From NCBI RefSeq assembly GCF_023065955.2, contig NW_026622808.1, forward strand, positions 70,513,975 to 70,577,974: DNA of 64,000 bases, written 5' to 3'. This document shows positions 10,985 to 21,339 of the stretch, one piece after another. Below the pieces are notes generated by a model that saw only the letters and a program-made list of their open reading frames with translations, was not told the DNA's origin and did no database searches. This DNA comes from Ursus arctos (taxonomy: Eukaryota > Chordata > Mammalia > Carnivora > Ursidae). How positions within the stretch are numbered: the first letter of the stretch is position 1; each line of letters starts with the position of its first letter. Made by a program: the position numbers and the translations under genes.

Positions 10985-11165
10985 AAGATTCTGTTTATCT
11001 AGTGCTGTGTAACAAACTGCCCTGAAACTTAGTATCTCAGAACCACCATTTTATTTCACTCACAATTTTGTAGGTCGGGAATGCAGGAAAGATCGTGCTA
11101 GACAGTTCATCTCTGACCCATGTGGCATCAGTTGTGTGTTTATGACTATTGATCCACTTCCAACA
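10985..11165. repeat. Old interspersed repeat, class not assigned
   Basis: The words ctgtgtaacaaactgccctg, aaacttagtatctcagaacc and tttgtaggtcgggaatgcag follow a well-known mammalian repeat (tgtgtaacaaatcaccccaaaacttagtggcttaaaac..., gggtcaggaatt). I do not assign the family. A weaker relative may be present at 53,640-53,700. Confidence 0.5.
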
Positions 11166-11184
11166 TGGTTTCTATACTCACTCA

Positions 11185-12900
11185 CAGGCATAGCTATGGA
11201 TCATTAATTTCTATTGCTATATCATATCCAATATGTGACTATACCTCAGTTTATTTATCCATTGTCCTGTAGATGGCTTTTGAATTGTTTCTACTTTCTT
11301 TCCCATTATGAACAGTGTTGCCATGAACATTTTGGTACATATCTTCTGGTAGATGTGTGCAAGTTTTTGTCTTGGGTCGGCATCAAAGAGTGGAAATGCT
11401 GGGTCATTGGGCATGCAAATGTTCAAATTTATAACATTATGCCGAAGTTATTGTGCTAAATTCCACTCCCTTCAGCTATGTATAAGGTAATACATACTAA
11501 TTCCAATGCTCAGGATCATCAGATTTCTTATTTTTGGCCAATGAAATAATCTTGTTGTAGTTTGTATTGCATGACCAAATTACTAGTGTTACTCGGGACC
11601 TCAGCAGGTGTTTTCTGTTTTGTGAAGTAGCTGTTTTCTGTGGGTTTTTTGTTTGTTTGTTTTTAAAAGTCTTGTCCATTGCGGTTTTCTCCTTCTTCTT
11701 TTTCCTACTGATTTGAGGTGTACTCTATTTCATCTTAATACAAATTCTTTGTCAGTAATATGTTTTGCAAGTATATTCTCACACTTTGACTTATTTTTAA
11801 TTGATTCGAATTGTCTTTTGATTTAAAGAAGTTCTTAATCACAGTGTATTCAAATATATCAGTCTTTTTCTTTTATGTGAGTACTTTTTGTACTTTAAGA
11901 AATCCTTTCCTATCTTGAAATCAGACATTCTCACCTTTATTTTCTTCTAAAACTTTAAAAATTTTCCTTATACATTTGCTTTGACTCAAGTTCTTAATCC
12001 AATTGGAGTGGATTTTAGCGTATAATTAATTTTTTTCTATATGGATTCCCAATTATTCCAAGTACATTTATTGAAAAGTCACTCCTTTCTTTGCTGGTTT
12101 GCCATGTGACCTGTGTCACACATAGAAATTCCCTGTTTGAGGATCTGTTTGAGGATGCTTTGTTTGTTCCAGTGGTCAGTGTGCTTACCCCGCACTAATA
12201 CTACATAGTGTCCCTTCCTAAAGTTCTATAGTAAATCTTGATATCTGGCAGAGCAAACCTACGTTCCTTCTTTAGAACTGTCTTAAATATTCTTGGCCTT
12301 TTGTTCCTCCATTTAAATTTTAGAAGCAGATTGTCAACTTCCACAAAAGATCATGTTAAGTTTTGATTGGAGTTGTATTAAATTATTAAATCGGGGGAGA
12401 TTACATTATAATATTAAATCTTCCAATTCACAAACATAGGATATCTCTTCACTTATTCAGGTTTTCTTTCATATCCTTTAGGAAAATTTTATACATTTTT
12501 TTATACAGGCCATTACAACTTTTGTTAGATTGATTTCCAGCTGTTTGTAGTTTCTACTGCTACATAAACAGTAGCAACATTTTAAGTTTCCTGATAATGT
12601 ATGAAAATGCGATTGACGCTTGTATATGTAATTTGTACATGGATTTTACATTCAGCAACATGGCTAAAACTCTCTTATTATTACTAGTAATTTTTCTCCA
12701 GATTCATTTTGACTTTCTAAATAAGAATTCATATCATCTGCCCACCCCCAAAAGACTCATTTCTTTTTTTCCTTTCCAATCCATATGCTTCGATGACTTT
12801 TTCTTATCTTATTTCATGGTCTAAGATCTTTAATATTATGGAATCAGAATGGTGGCTTTGAGTATTCTTGTTTTTTGTCTGATTTTAAGGAGAATGCACA
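11185..12900 (-). mobile_element. L1M element, antisense, ORF2 region
   Basis: Plus-strand landmarks in order are: tttatccattgtcctgtaga; gaacagtgttgccatgaaca; gagtggaaatgctgggtcat; then gtcagtaatatgttttgcaag; ggatttagtttttaatt-type text; acatttattgaaaagtcact; gtgtcccttcctaaag; ggagttgtattaaattatt; ggatatctcttcacttattc; agattgatttccagctgttt. This is a continuous antisense walk through L1 ORF2 from 3' to 5'. Many stops and indels break the frame; it is an old copy. Confidence 0.85.
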
Positions 12901-13269
12901 AATAGAATCCTCTTCACCATTTTCCTTGGGTGATCTCATTCATGGACATAACTTCGGTGAAGATGACAATTCCTCAACTTACTTTCATCCCAGCCCTCTC
13001 TGGATCCAGAGCCATGTATCCAACTGACCATGCAAGATCTCCCCAGGAGTTCTGTGTGAAACTCCTTCAAAGACGAGCACATCATTGTTGCCACAAATCT
13101 CCTTTGCATGTAGTATTCTGGGTGCATCAGTGCCTCCCCTGTCCACCCAGGAAGGTTGACATAATTCGCCTCTTCCCCTTCTCTAGTTACCAACACCCAA
13201 TACATTCCACCTCCCAAAAGAATCTTAGATCTGTCCACTTCTCTTCTTTCCTACTGCTCATTCACCAAA
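12901..13269. other. Unassigned interval
   Basis: A 143-codon plus frame and a 100-codon minus frame overlap over 12,930-13,361. Neither shows a recognisable family. The right edge merges into an L2-like stretch. I see no gene or RNA here. Confidence 0.35.
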
Positions 13270-13640
13270 TGCTCCCCAGTTCAGGTTACCATCACCTGCC
13301 TCCCAGTTATAGCTACTGTCCCCTAACTTGTCTTCCTTTCCATGGTTGTTTCCTCTTCTAATCTTCTCCAGCCTTTAAGTGAGTGCACTTTCTAAAGTAT
13401 ATAGAATATCAAATTGCTCTGCTTCTTGGTAAAAGTCTTTGATGGTTTTCCATCGCCCTTCCTGAAGGGCCTGTAAAAGAACCTGCACGAGCTGACCTCC
13501 ACTGGCTTCTGCAGCCCCACTTCCTGCCTCATCCCCTTTTTAGGGCACCCTGGCTCTAACATACTCTCTAAGACCTCACAGTTCTGGCCTATTATTCAAC
13601 CCCTGACTCATGCCTGTGTAATATCATCTCACATGTGACT
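13270..13640 (+). mobile_element. L2 LINE 3' fragment
   Basis: The wording around 13,425-13,470 (ctgcttcttggtaaaagtct, ttgatggttttccatcgccc) and 13,490-13,550 (gagctgacctccactggctt, ctgcctcatcccctttt) follows the L2 3' region (ctgcttaaaacccttcagtggcttcccattgcc..., ctacctctccagcctcatctcc). It is heavily diverged. Confidence 0.6.
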
Positions 13641-13712
13641 AGTGGTAGCTCCACCACTCTTTAGAAAAGCCCTACAGAAGGCACAAATGAAACAAGAAGA
13701 TGCATGAAAAAC

Positions 13713-13764
13713 GAAGAAGAAGAAGAAGAAGAAGAAGGAGGAGGAGGAGGAGGAGGAGGAGGAG
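13713..13764 (+). repeat. Compound (GAA)n-(GGA)n microsatellite
   Basis: About eight GAA units (13,713-13,737) pass directly into about nine GGA units (13,738-13,764). It is a pure purine strand of about 52 bases, capable of triplex-type structures. Confidence 0.95.
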
Positions 13765-13799
13765 AAGGGTTTAGCATCTTGCCTGGCATTTATAAATAT

Positions 13800-13900
13800 T
13801 GGTTATCTCCAGTCCTCCTGGGAACAGAGTGAGGTTCTTTTTTTCAGATGCCCAAACTGAGGCCTGTGGGATGCAGGGAATAATTTGGAGAAGGAGAGGG
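13800..13900 (-). repeat. Probable MIR fragment, antisense
   Basis: The word ttcagatgcccaaactgagg matches the antisense MIR core (acagatgaggaaactgagg). The flanks are poorly conserved. Confidence 0.45.
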
Positions 13901-14139
13901 TGGGGAAAGGCAGGTGGCACCTGCTGTCTAAAGCAAATCTCAAGTGTGGAATAGCAGGAATGGCATCAGCCAACAGAAGGACTGGGAATCAGCTAATGGC
14001 CCCTCACTGACCCCTTACTCAGGGCCAGGCTGCCAGGAAGGAAGAGCTTGTCTTTGTCCTTCTCCCAACATGTGGGCTGCCCTTCTCCCTTCCCACCTCC
14101 CTCCCTAATTGCCAACACTGTCATGGAGTGAGTGGGTGT

Positions 14140-14275
14140 GGCATTGAAGGTCCTGCAGACTTGAACACAAATCTGGCCCTGGGCTAGCCATGTGCATTTG
14201 AGCACATTACCAAATCCAGCAATTCCCAGTGTCCTTATTCCCAAAGAGGGCCACTGTGAGGGCTGACGGTAACCA
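14140..14275 (+). repeat. Probable MIR fragment, sense
   Basis: cagacttgaacacaaatctg, gctagccatgtgcatttgag and cagtgtccttattcccaaag line up with the MIR head and core in the expected order (cagactgcctgggttc..., cagctgtgtgacc..., cagtttcctcatctg). Confidence 0.5.
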
Positions 14276-14554
14276 GTCTTGGAGAAGGAGGAATTTATGT
14301 TGTCTTCATCTAAAAGGACTTGGCCTTAACACTCTGGATGTAAGTGTATTCTCCCCTTCCCTGTCCAGGACACCACTTCTGCCTTCCTCCTGCATGGTCT
14401 GGATTCTCAGGTTTGGATACGACCTCTTCCCCACCCTCCTCTCCTGCTTTCTCTCATTAAAATGTCCTCCTGCCCCATGGGCAGCGCTTTCCTGTACTCT
14501 GCAGCTCATCTGATCCTCTGTCCCTCAGTGAAGTGGGCAGGCGGGGGTTATTAA
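14276..14554. other. Unassigned interval
   Basis: C/T-rich DNA with overlapping short frames on both strands (14,229-14,513 plus; 14,306-14,509 minus). No product or repeat is recognised. Confidence 0.3.
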
Positions 14555-14815
14555 TAGTAACATTAATAACTAGCATTTATTGAATGCTTATGATGTACTT
14601 GGCACTGTGCAGAGCATTTTAAACACATTATCTCAATTGATCCGCACTGTGCAGCTCCCTTAGCACTTGTTTTCTTGTGAGAGTCTTTAGAATTCATGGG
14701 ACTCTGGTTTTTGCACTTGAGCAAATTGAGCTCCAGAGGTGGGAACACTGCCTGCCCAAGGTCACCTAGCAACTCGGTGGTGAGCAAGGTTCCATTCCCA
14801 GCACAGGGGTCCTTG
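14555..14815 (-). repeat. MIR SINE, antisense, long copy
   Basis: The order taactagcatttattgaatg, cttatgatgtacttggcact, acattatctcaattgatccg, then cttgagcaaattgagctcca, ctgcccaaggtcacctagca and gagcaaggttccattcccag is the reverse of MIR (gtgctaagcgctttac..., gaggaaactgaggc..., cttgcccaaggtcacacagct). An insertion of about 40 bases or strong divergence sits in the middle (14,660-14,700). Confidence 0.8.
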
Positions 14816-14952
14816 GACACCTATATCTGGAGCCTGGTGCACAGGGAGTAGTGGCCTCAGTCTCCTCTCTCTGCTGTGACTGTTCCTCTATCAGTGCCCA
14901 CCCCTGCTCCAGGCCTCTGAGTAAGAGGTTTGCTGGCTGCAGCATGCCTAGT

Positions 14953-15228
14953 CAGAGTCAGCAAGGTCCAGATCAGGCAAGCTGTGGTTTTAGCTTAGGG
15001 TCAAGCTTGGCCATCAGGGCCTGCCTGATGTCAAGGGTTGGTGTGGTTAGTTCAAGTGTCAATGTGGGCTGAGATCAAGGGTCAGAGAATGACTGCCAGA
15101 GACCAGTGTGTGGCTGGGGTCAAAGTCAGGGTATAACTAGGGTTAGGGGTCAGAGTGTTTGGGATCAGGAGTCACTATGTGGCTGGGTCAAGTGTCAGTG
15201 TAGGGCTTAGGTCAGGAGTCAGTGGGTG
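14953..15228 (+). repeat. Degenerate minisatellite, period ~23 bp, with (A/G)GGTCA words
   Basis: From 15,035 onward the sequence can be cut into about eight units of 22-24 bases, each ending near gtca and each with a GTGTGGCT-like start. Looser units extend back to about 14,953. The hexamer GGGTCA or AGGTCA recurs at 14,998, 15,079, 15,117, 15,147, 15,185 and 15,209. Several of these units also end in a second gtca. Units differ by substitutions and 1-2 base indels, so the array is old. There is no open-frame conservation. Confidence 0.75.
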
Positions 15229-17246
15229 GCCAGCTTCCCTGGAAAGGCTAAACCACTCCCAGAAGGGACCAAATCCTTTCCCTGGCTCCATCACACCCTC
15301 CCTGCCTCCCCAGTGGCCCCAGCTGTGAAGGACAGTCCTGGAAGGAGCAGGAGGAAGGGAAAACGAGACTAATGGTGTGGGAGTGAGCCTGCAGTGGGGA
15401 GCTGGTTTGCAGCAGGGCCAGCCAGGAAGCCCCAGGGAGGATTTGGAGCTGGACTGGGCAAAAGCCATCAGCAAAGAGAAAGAAAAGGGGTCCCTAGGGC
15501 AGCTCCATCCTGCCCCCTCGCTGTGCCCCTGGCCCCTTGTCCCCCCACCCACAGCAGCCATCATGACATCTCCAGGGTACACTATGACCAACTCACTCTG
15601 CTCAAGCTCTCTGAACAGGCCTTTCTGGACGTGGCTGCACTTCCTGGAGGGCACAGCCCCCAACATGCACCAAATGCAGACTCTTCAGGCCCCGAGACCC
15701 GTCACTCAGCTCCAGGGAGGCATCTGCCTTCCTCTGCCTTTACATCTTCCCTTGTGTTCTCTCCCACGAGATGCTTCCCCGACTCCTGGCTCGGAAACCC
15801 TCTCTGTTCTCTACAGCTCGCCTGTGACGCCTTCCAAGCCCTGCCTGACTCCCCACCAGAATGCTCGCTTCCTGAGCCCCTCCACCATGCACGTATCCCT
15901 GCCTCATCCCTGGAGGGCTCAAGCCCCTGGGGAGACACCAAGCCAAGTTAGGGGGATCACAGCTTCTGCACTGAGTGACGGCAACCTTCACTGTGAGAGA
16001 GAGTGGCTTTCCTATTACGTCCGGGAGCAGGGCTCAGCGGGCTGCTGTCCATGCCTAAAACTTGTGAGCCACCCTTTAGAAAGAATGAGAGGAAATCTCA
16101 AGCTCAGAATAAACTGGATAACGGGGCCTCAAATCTCGCCCAGGCCTCTTGTCCCGAGGCTGAGAGGGCGGACATCAGCCACTGTGTGGCCCAGATGCCA
16201 GTCCGCCTAGAGCCGGGCTTTGTTGTCGTAATACCAGTACTGTTCTGGGGTTCTTTTTCACCTGTGGCAGTTGATTTGTGCTTCTATTAACAACAGTCAT
16301 ATAAAGTTTTCTTCCGAAATGCCAGGAGAGGCAGGAGGGGGTGCGGTCCAGTGGGTGCTGAATCCCTGGTGGGCCCCCTTTCTTGTGGTTGCAGGACCCC
16401 TGCCCAGGCCTCACAGCCTGCAGGAGAGTTGGACTCATTAAAAATAATTGCTTGGTCAGAGTCATTAGCTTCCCCTGGCAGAGCCCCATTCTGGGCTTCC
16501 TCGGCGGGACGTGGCTGCTTCTGTGCGGCAGAAACCCACAGGTCCCTGGGGACCCTTCACCCTGAGAAGAGGTGAGGCAGGAGATCAGAGCCAGCTTGGA
16601 TTATGAGGGGAAGAGCTTGTGCTCCAGCCCCAAGCACTCCTCAGGCACAAGCTCCGAGCCCTAGGCATGGTTCTGTGGGGCTGAGGCAGTCACCCCCCAT
16701 TTTCCTGGTGGAGAGATTGGGGCTCAGAAAGGCAAAGCACCTGGCAGACACGAGACTAGCTAGAGGTACAAAGGTGTGTCTGGAAGACTCGCTGTTGGGG
16801 CAGGGCCAGGCCAGCATCATCTGGGAGGGACAGAGGGCTCAGGGCCAGGTGTCCTGGCTGGAAAGGCAGTGCTACCTGGAGACCGATGAGGCCTGAGCAG
16901 ATCAGGGCTGTGGGGTCCTTGCACCTGGGTGGGGGTGAAAGACAGGGTCATGGCCAAAAGCAGGTCGTTTCTGATCCAAAGGGCTGGAAAGGGACACCTA
17001 GGCAGAAGCCTGGTAGAGGTGGGCAGCCAAAGCCCTCTAAGGCCAACTGGGTGTTAGGCTGGGTCAGCCAAGACTGAACTCACGGCTTGAACACTTCAGC
17101 TACACTTGGCGAGTGCCATAGGCCCTCAAACTCACCACTTGTCACAGGAACCAAGAGCTTTTTCTCAGCATCTGGGAGGGCATGGTCACATGCCAGGTAT
17201 GCCAAACAAACCTTCTGTCCTGAAACACATGGGCTTGTGTATACAC
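15229..17246. other. Unassigned GC-rich interval
   Basis: Several long frames overlap here: 15,377-16,210 plus (277 codons), 15,394-15,951 plus (185), and 15,175-15,666 minus (163). Such multi-frame openness on both strands is what GC-rich non-coding DNA gives, and none shows a family motif. The text cttcctgagcccctccacca near 15,868 is weakly L2-like. CpG is sparse, so there is no CpG island. No splice pattern is convincing. Confidence 0.35.
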
Positions 17247-17589
17247 TGCTATGGCCCAAATGTCTCTGTCCCCTAAATTCTTATGCGGAAGCCCTAAGCC
17301 CTTGTATTTGGAGATGTGGCATGTATGGGAGTAACTATGTTCCATCAGGACGTAAGGGTAGGTCCCTAAGAAGAGGCAGTGGAGAGCTCACTCCCTCCCC
17401 ACCTGTGCACAAAGAGGAGGTCATGTGAGGGCATAGCAACAAGGTGGCTGGCCATCTGCCACCCAAGGGGAGAGATCTCACCTGAACCCAACCATGTTGG
17501 CACCTTGATCTGGAACTTCCAGCTTCCAGACCCGTGAGAAAATAAATGTCTCTGCTAATTTACTGTGGCAGCCTGAGCCGACTAACTCG
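17247..17589 (+). mobile_element. MLT1-type ERVL-MaLR LTR
   Basis: Sense-strand MLT1 order: tgctatggcccaaatgtctc, ttcttatgcggaagccctaa, aagaggcagtggagagctca, gtcatgtgagggcatagcaa, caccttgatctggaacttcc, agcttccagacccgtgagaa, aataaatgtctctgc (the polyadenylation word), ggcagcctgagccgactaac. It is nearly full length and probably a solo LTR. Confidence 0.9.
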
Positions 17590-17754
17590 TACCCACCTGA
17601 AGTTCTTTCCTGTGCTCCTGCCTGGGTCCCCCCTTTAGCAGGTGCCACAGTGAATGAGGTGGGGACCACATGGATCTGGAGGGACCAGAGCCTCACTCAG
17701 AGGTGATGCTCCCTTTACAATCTGTGTCAAGGTGTGGCTGGGGGGGGGGGGCTT

Positions 17755-17870
17755 CCCAATTTCCTTATCTATACAAGAGGGACAGTTCTTACTTCTGATG
17801 GTGAGGTTCCAGTGAGTAGTATTTGTGAAATGCTCAGCCCAGAGCACGTGCCCGGTGAACATTGTCACTT
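17755..17870 (+). repeat. MIR SINE 3' half
   Basis: ccaatttccttatctataca, gaggttccagtgagtagtat and gtgaaatgctcagcccagag match the sense MIR core and 3' end. A G10 run lies just upstream at about 17,741-17,750. Confidence 0.7.
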
Positions 17871-18244
17871 ACCAATAACGTGAAGGTCCTAGTTGTAATG
17901 GGAGGGGTAGAAAAGCAAAGATGAGAAGTGATGTGTAGACAGAAGGAGCTACATGCATGAAGAGGTTCATCTTAGTGTGGAAACAGAACCTGTAACAGAG
18001 AAGGGGAGGAAGAAGGAAAGATAACATTGTCAGGGTCTGGAAATGGTGTGGGGAGAAGGTGGCTGGTGAACAGGGAAGCATCCTGCCAGTGATTAATGTG
18101 CATTCATCGAAAGACTCAGACAAGGCAGGGGCTTAGCTGAGCCTGATGTGCACCCGGGGAGCCTTGGGGAGGTCTACCCAGCGCCCATCACGTAGGCAGG
18201 ACAGAGAGGCAGCTTCATTAGCAGGAGTGAGAGTGCGGTGGGAG
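17871..18244. other. Nothing recognised
   Basis: Mixed-composition DNA with short spurious frames. No repeat, gene or RNA structure is seen. Confidence 0.3.
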
Positions 18245-18340
18245 GGACGCGGGCTCCCCGGCTGCACGCTGAAATCAACCTGGGAGCTTTAGAACTGCAA
18301 GGTCTGAGTCCCACCCCTAGACCCTGATCCAATGTATAAC
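18245..18340. repeat. MER5-like (hAT-Charlie) fragment
   Basis: ggctgcacgctgaaatcaac, ctgggagctttagaactgca and gagtcccacccctagaccct follow the MER5A wording (gctgcacattagaatcacctggggagcttt..., cccaccccagagattctg). Only one end is present. Confidence 0.7.
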
Positions 18341-18589
18341 TACTTTTACATCAATCAAAATAGACTTTAAGCCAACAAAGCGTTATTAGGGTTAACAAGG
18401 GTCAGTGCATGTTAAGAAAAGGAACAATTCACTGAAAAGATACTAAGATCCTCAGCTGAGTAATATATAAATATAACCAGTGGACATATGACAGCATGTC
18501 TCACCTCACTAGTAATTTCAAGATTTAAATGGAAAGAGGGTTGGTCTGACATCTGTGCCGATTAGTGCAAAGTTCAAAAATGGGTGTTT

Positions 18590-18645
18590 ATACATATATA
18601 TGTGCATATATGTGTATACGTATATATATGCATAGACACCCATGG
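18590..18645. repeat. (TATG/TACA)n low-complexity tract
   Basis: Alternating TA, TG and CA units (tacatatatatgtgcatata and following) give a largely self-complementary stretch. Confidence 0.8.
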
Positions 18646-18750
18646 AACATCAACTGGTACAGCCTCTTGGGAAGTCAAATCTGTCAGAATGAAACTTGGA
18701 AACTCTCTGCCCCAGCATTCCCTCTTCTGCGTTCAAGATACTCTATTCCG

Positions 18751-18954
18751 GGGGCGCCTGGGTGGCACAGCGCTTGGGCGTCTGCCTTCGGCTCAGGGCG
18801 TGATCCCAGCGTTATGGGATTGAGCCCCACATCAGGCTCTTCTGCTATGAGCCTGCTTCTTTCTCTCCCACTCCCCCTGCTTGTGTTCCCTCTCTCACTG
18901 GCTGTCTCTTTCTGTGTCAAATAAATAAATAAATAAAATCTTTAAAAAAAAAAA
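18751..18954 (+). mobile_element. Young CAN-SINE (SINEC) with perfect target duplication
   Basis: Complete element: the head ggggcgcctgggtggcacag, then cttcggctcagggcgtgatc, gagccccacatcaggctctt, a T/C-rich middle, and AAATAAATAAATAAATAAAATC with a long A tail. It is bracketed by the identical 16-mer aagatactctattccg at 18,735-18,750 and 18,955-18,970. Low apparent divergence and intact duplications mark a recent insertion. The wording is typical of the active caniform subfamily. tRNA-derived heads carry A/B-box-like promoter text, but this is not a tRNA gene. Confidence 0.97.
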
Positions 18955-18970
18955 AAGATACTCTATTCCG

Positions 18971-21224
18971 TAAGAGGAGAAGGTGCATGGATTCCCAGAA
19001 AGGGGGTTATGTCCCTCCTCGTGCCTCTGCAGGAGAAGCAAAGCAGGTGAGTCTGGGCTCCAGGCACCCTCCAGTCCCCGGCTCCAGTCCAGCCGAAAAG
19101 GCCACCTCTAGAGATGGACAGGGAGATGGACCCTCCATGCCGCTCTGGTGATAATTTCAAGCTGATGAGCTGTGGGGAGGAGAGGAACACACGGAAGTTA
19201 AGAAGGGAACGGAGGCGGAATGGTTCTTCCAAGGAAAGCGACTGGGGTGTGTTTCTCCTGCTGGGAAGTAGCCAACAGGAGCAGAGAAGGGCAGGAGGGA
19301 GTGACTCACTCAGCCCACATCCCAATGGAGGGAGGAGAGAGTTTAGTCTGCGGTAGGAGCACTTTCCTTTGAGAAAGAGGAAGGGATGAGGATCTGGCTG
19401 GATCTCCCGGAGAAGCAGACTGGGGTCTGCCCGCTTCCCACGCCTGGCCACCCAGGACTCCAGGAACTTCGCTAAATTCCTTTTCTGCTTAAGTCTGCTG
19501 GAGTTGGCTTCTGTTGCCTACCAGGTGGTCCCCTGGCTGACCTGAAGCTCACGACCGAAGGCAGAAGGTGGATATTGTCGATGGGCGTGACACGGGGGTC
19601 TTTGCCCAAACCTGGCGCCCCGCCTGCTGCCACGGAGGGACTATTCTGCAGTGCCCTCTACTCTGTTGTGTGGCCCATGGGTGAGCCCCTGATTCACTCA
19701 GTGATCAGCTGTTTTCACTTCTAAAATCCCTGATTAGTTCTTTCTCATAACCGCTGATTCTTATTTTCACAGCGCTATCCTTCCTTATCGTTAAAGATAC
19801 TAATTTTCCAATATCATAAAACAATTTCTGTCCTGACTGATCTATTAAATTGGGCTCTTCAGGGAAAGTTCTCACATTAGTTTAATCTGTTGGTTTCTTC
19901 CCTGGCAACAGCTCTCCTGAGTGAGAGTGCTTCACTGTGGAATGTTCTAGGTCATACCTACCTAAGGGGGAGGGTTGTTCCATCTTCAACCTGGCCCAGG
20001 TTTTCTCTTGCTTCCCAGGAACCAGCAGGCTCTCCGGCTCACCCAGTGTCCTTGCTTTGGAGCATGGTTTTAGGTGATTTCCGTACTTGCTTTAAATCAC
20101 TTGGTGGGTTTGCTGTGGGAAGGAGAGTGGCAACGTGCTCTCGGCCCATCACGAGAACCAGAAGTGGCTCCGTGGCTGCCAGTGTCGCTCGTGATGGCAT
20201 GTCCTGGCTTTACATTATATTTTCTACAGTAAATGTAAGCGTGGTCACCACCAAAGATGTCATCTAACTGGTGACCTAGCTTCTACAGGAAGACAATTTC
20301 GATGTTCTCTACTGTGCTTAGCAACTTACCCAAGGAACCTTGACTAGTTGTGAGTAGCTCTTCACCTGATTCTGTCTCAGGATCAGATGAAGCAGTGACT
20401 GGACAGACACGGAATGAGAGCCCTTGAGCTGAGAGCCCCGAGGAGCTCTCCACACCTCCCCTCGTCCCTTCCAGCTCCCCCTTCACATTCCTGTCTGCAG
20501 TGGGCGCTCCAGCCACCAAGCAGGCTCCAGCCTGCAGGACTGAGGAGAAGAGGAGGAAGTAGAGGGGGTGTCTGCAAGCAAGCTTCCTGAAAGCTGCCAT
20601 TGGCCAGACCTCCTCCAAGCCCTGCTGGCCATGAGGCCCTCTGCAGTACCCTCCTCCACCCCCGACCTGTGTCTGCCATGACATTGGTTTGCTTTCTGCT
20701 CCTGCCAGAAGGAGGGAAATGAGAGACACATGGCAGATACGCTTTTGGAAGAGGTACAAGGAGACTAGCTGTCGGCCTGCATGTGGGGGGCCGGGGAGCA
20801 CCAGAGTGACTCCAGGCTGGGGGAGGGGGAGCGTGCACAACCCAGAGAAGATGGGAGGAACAGATATTGAGGGAAGATTCTGAGTTCAGCTTTCACAGGA
20901 GGGGTTGGAGATATTTTTCAGATATATTTCACAGCAATCACCAAGTGGACCAGGAGAATGAGCAGTACTGCCCCCGACCCCCACCGCAGATGCGAACCCG
21001 GGCCTCCTGCTCCCTCCCCTTTCCCATCCCTAGGGAGTCGGGGCCCCAGAGACCAGCCCCCAAGGAGTGCCAGTTGAATGAGTCATGTATGAGCCTCACA
21101 GCCTTAATTTTCACTCACACGACCCCTACTATGCCCTCTGAATGTGGTGAAAACCTATCAAGCCATTTTTGAATAAAGTAATAGACAAGTTCGTGCACAC
21201 TATAAACTTTCTTTTATTTGGGTC
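18971..21224. other. Unassigned GC-rich interval
   Basis: Overlapping frames on both strands (162 codons minus at 18,963-19,451; 185 and 151 minus at 20,283-20,840; 125 plus at 19,890-20,267) show no recognisable domains. A short AT-rich patch at 19,735-19,880 separates two GC-rich parts. No CpG island, splice pattern or repeat is called. Confidence 0.35.
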
Positions 21225-21300
21225 TCTCACTTAATCCTGGGGGTGGCTCATGAGATGAGTGTCATTATTCAGAACAAAACATTGAGGTTCCATATGGCCA
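21225..21300 (-). repeat. Possible MIR fragment, antisense
   Basis: cacttaatcctgggggtggc, tcatgagatgagtgtcatta and aaacattgaggttccatatg follow antisense MIR (atttaatcctcacaac..., gaggtaggtactatta..., gaaactgaggc). Diverged. Confidence 0.4.
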
Positions 21301-21339
21301 GCAAGAAATGGACATGAGTTCTCTCAGCCAGACCAAGAG

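Noticed and set aside
14953..15228. Regularly spaced similar words, CRISPR-like at first sight
   Set aside because: Units are directly adjacent with a 22-24 base period, there are no unique spacers between conserved repeats, and the host is a mammal. It is a minisatellite.
15377..16210. 277-codon plus frame, the longest in the window
   Set aside because: A second plus frame (185 codons) and minus frames of 163 and about 80 codons overlap it. No domain, signal peptide or repeat pattern is recognised, and the interval is simply GC-rich.
18751..18830. tRNA-like head of the SINEC copies as a tRNA gene
   Set aside because: The sequence is the tRNA-Lys-derived SINE head followed by SINE body and A tail. 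It is repeated many times in the window and has no mature tRNA 3' part.
20283..20840. 185- and 151-codon minus frames
   Set aside because: Both frames are open over the same DNA with a third minus frame, which points to composition, not coding.
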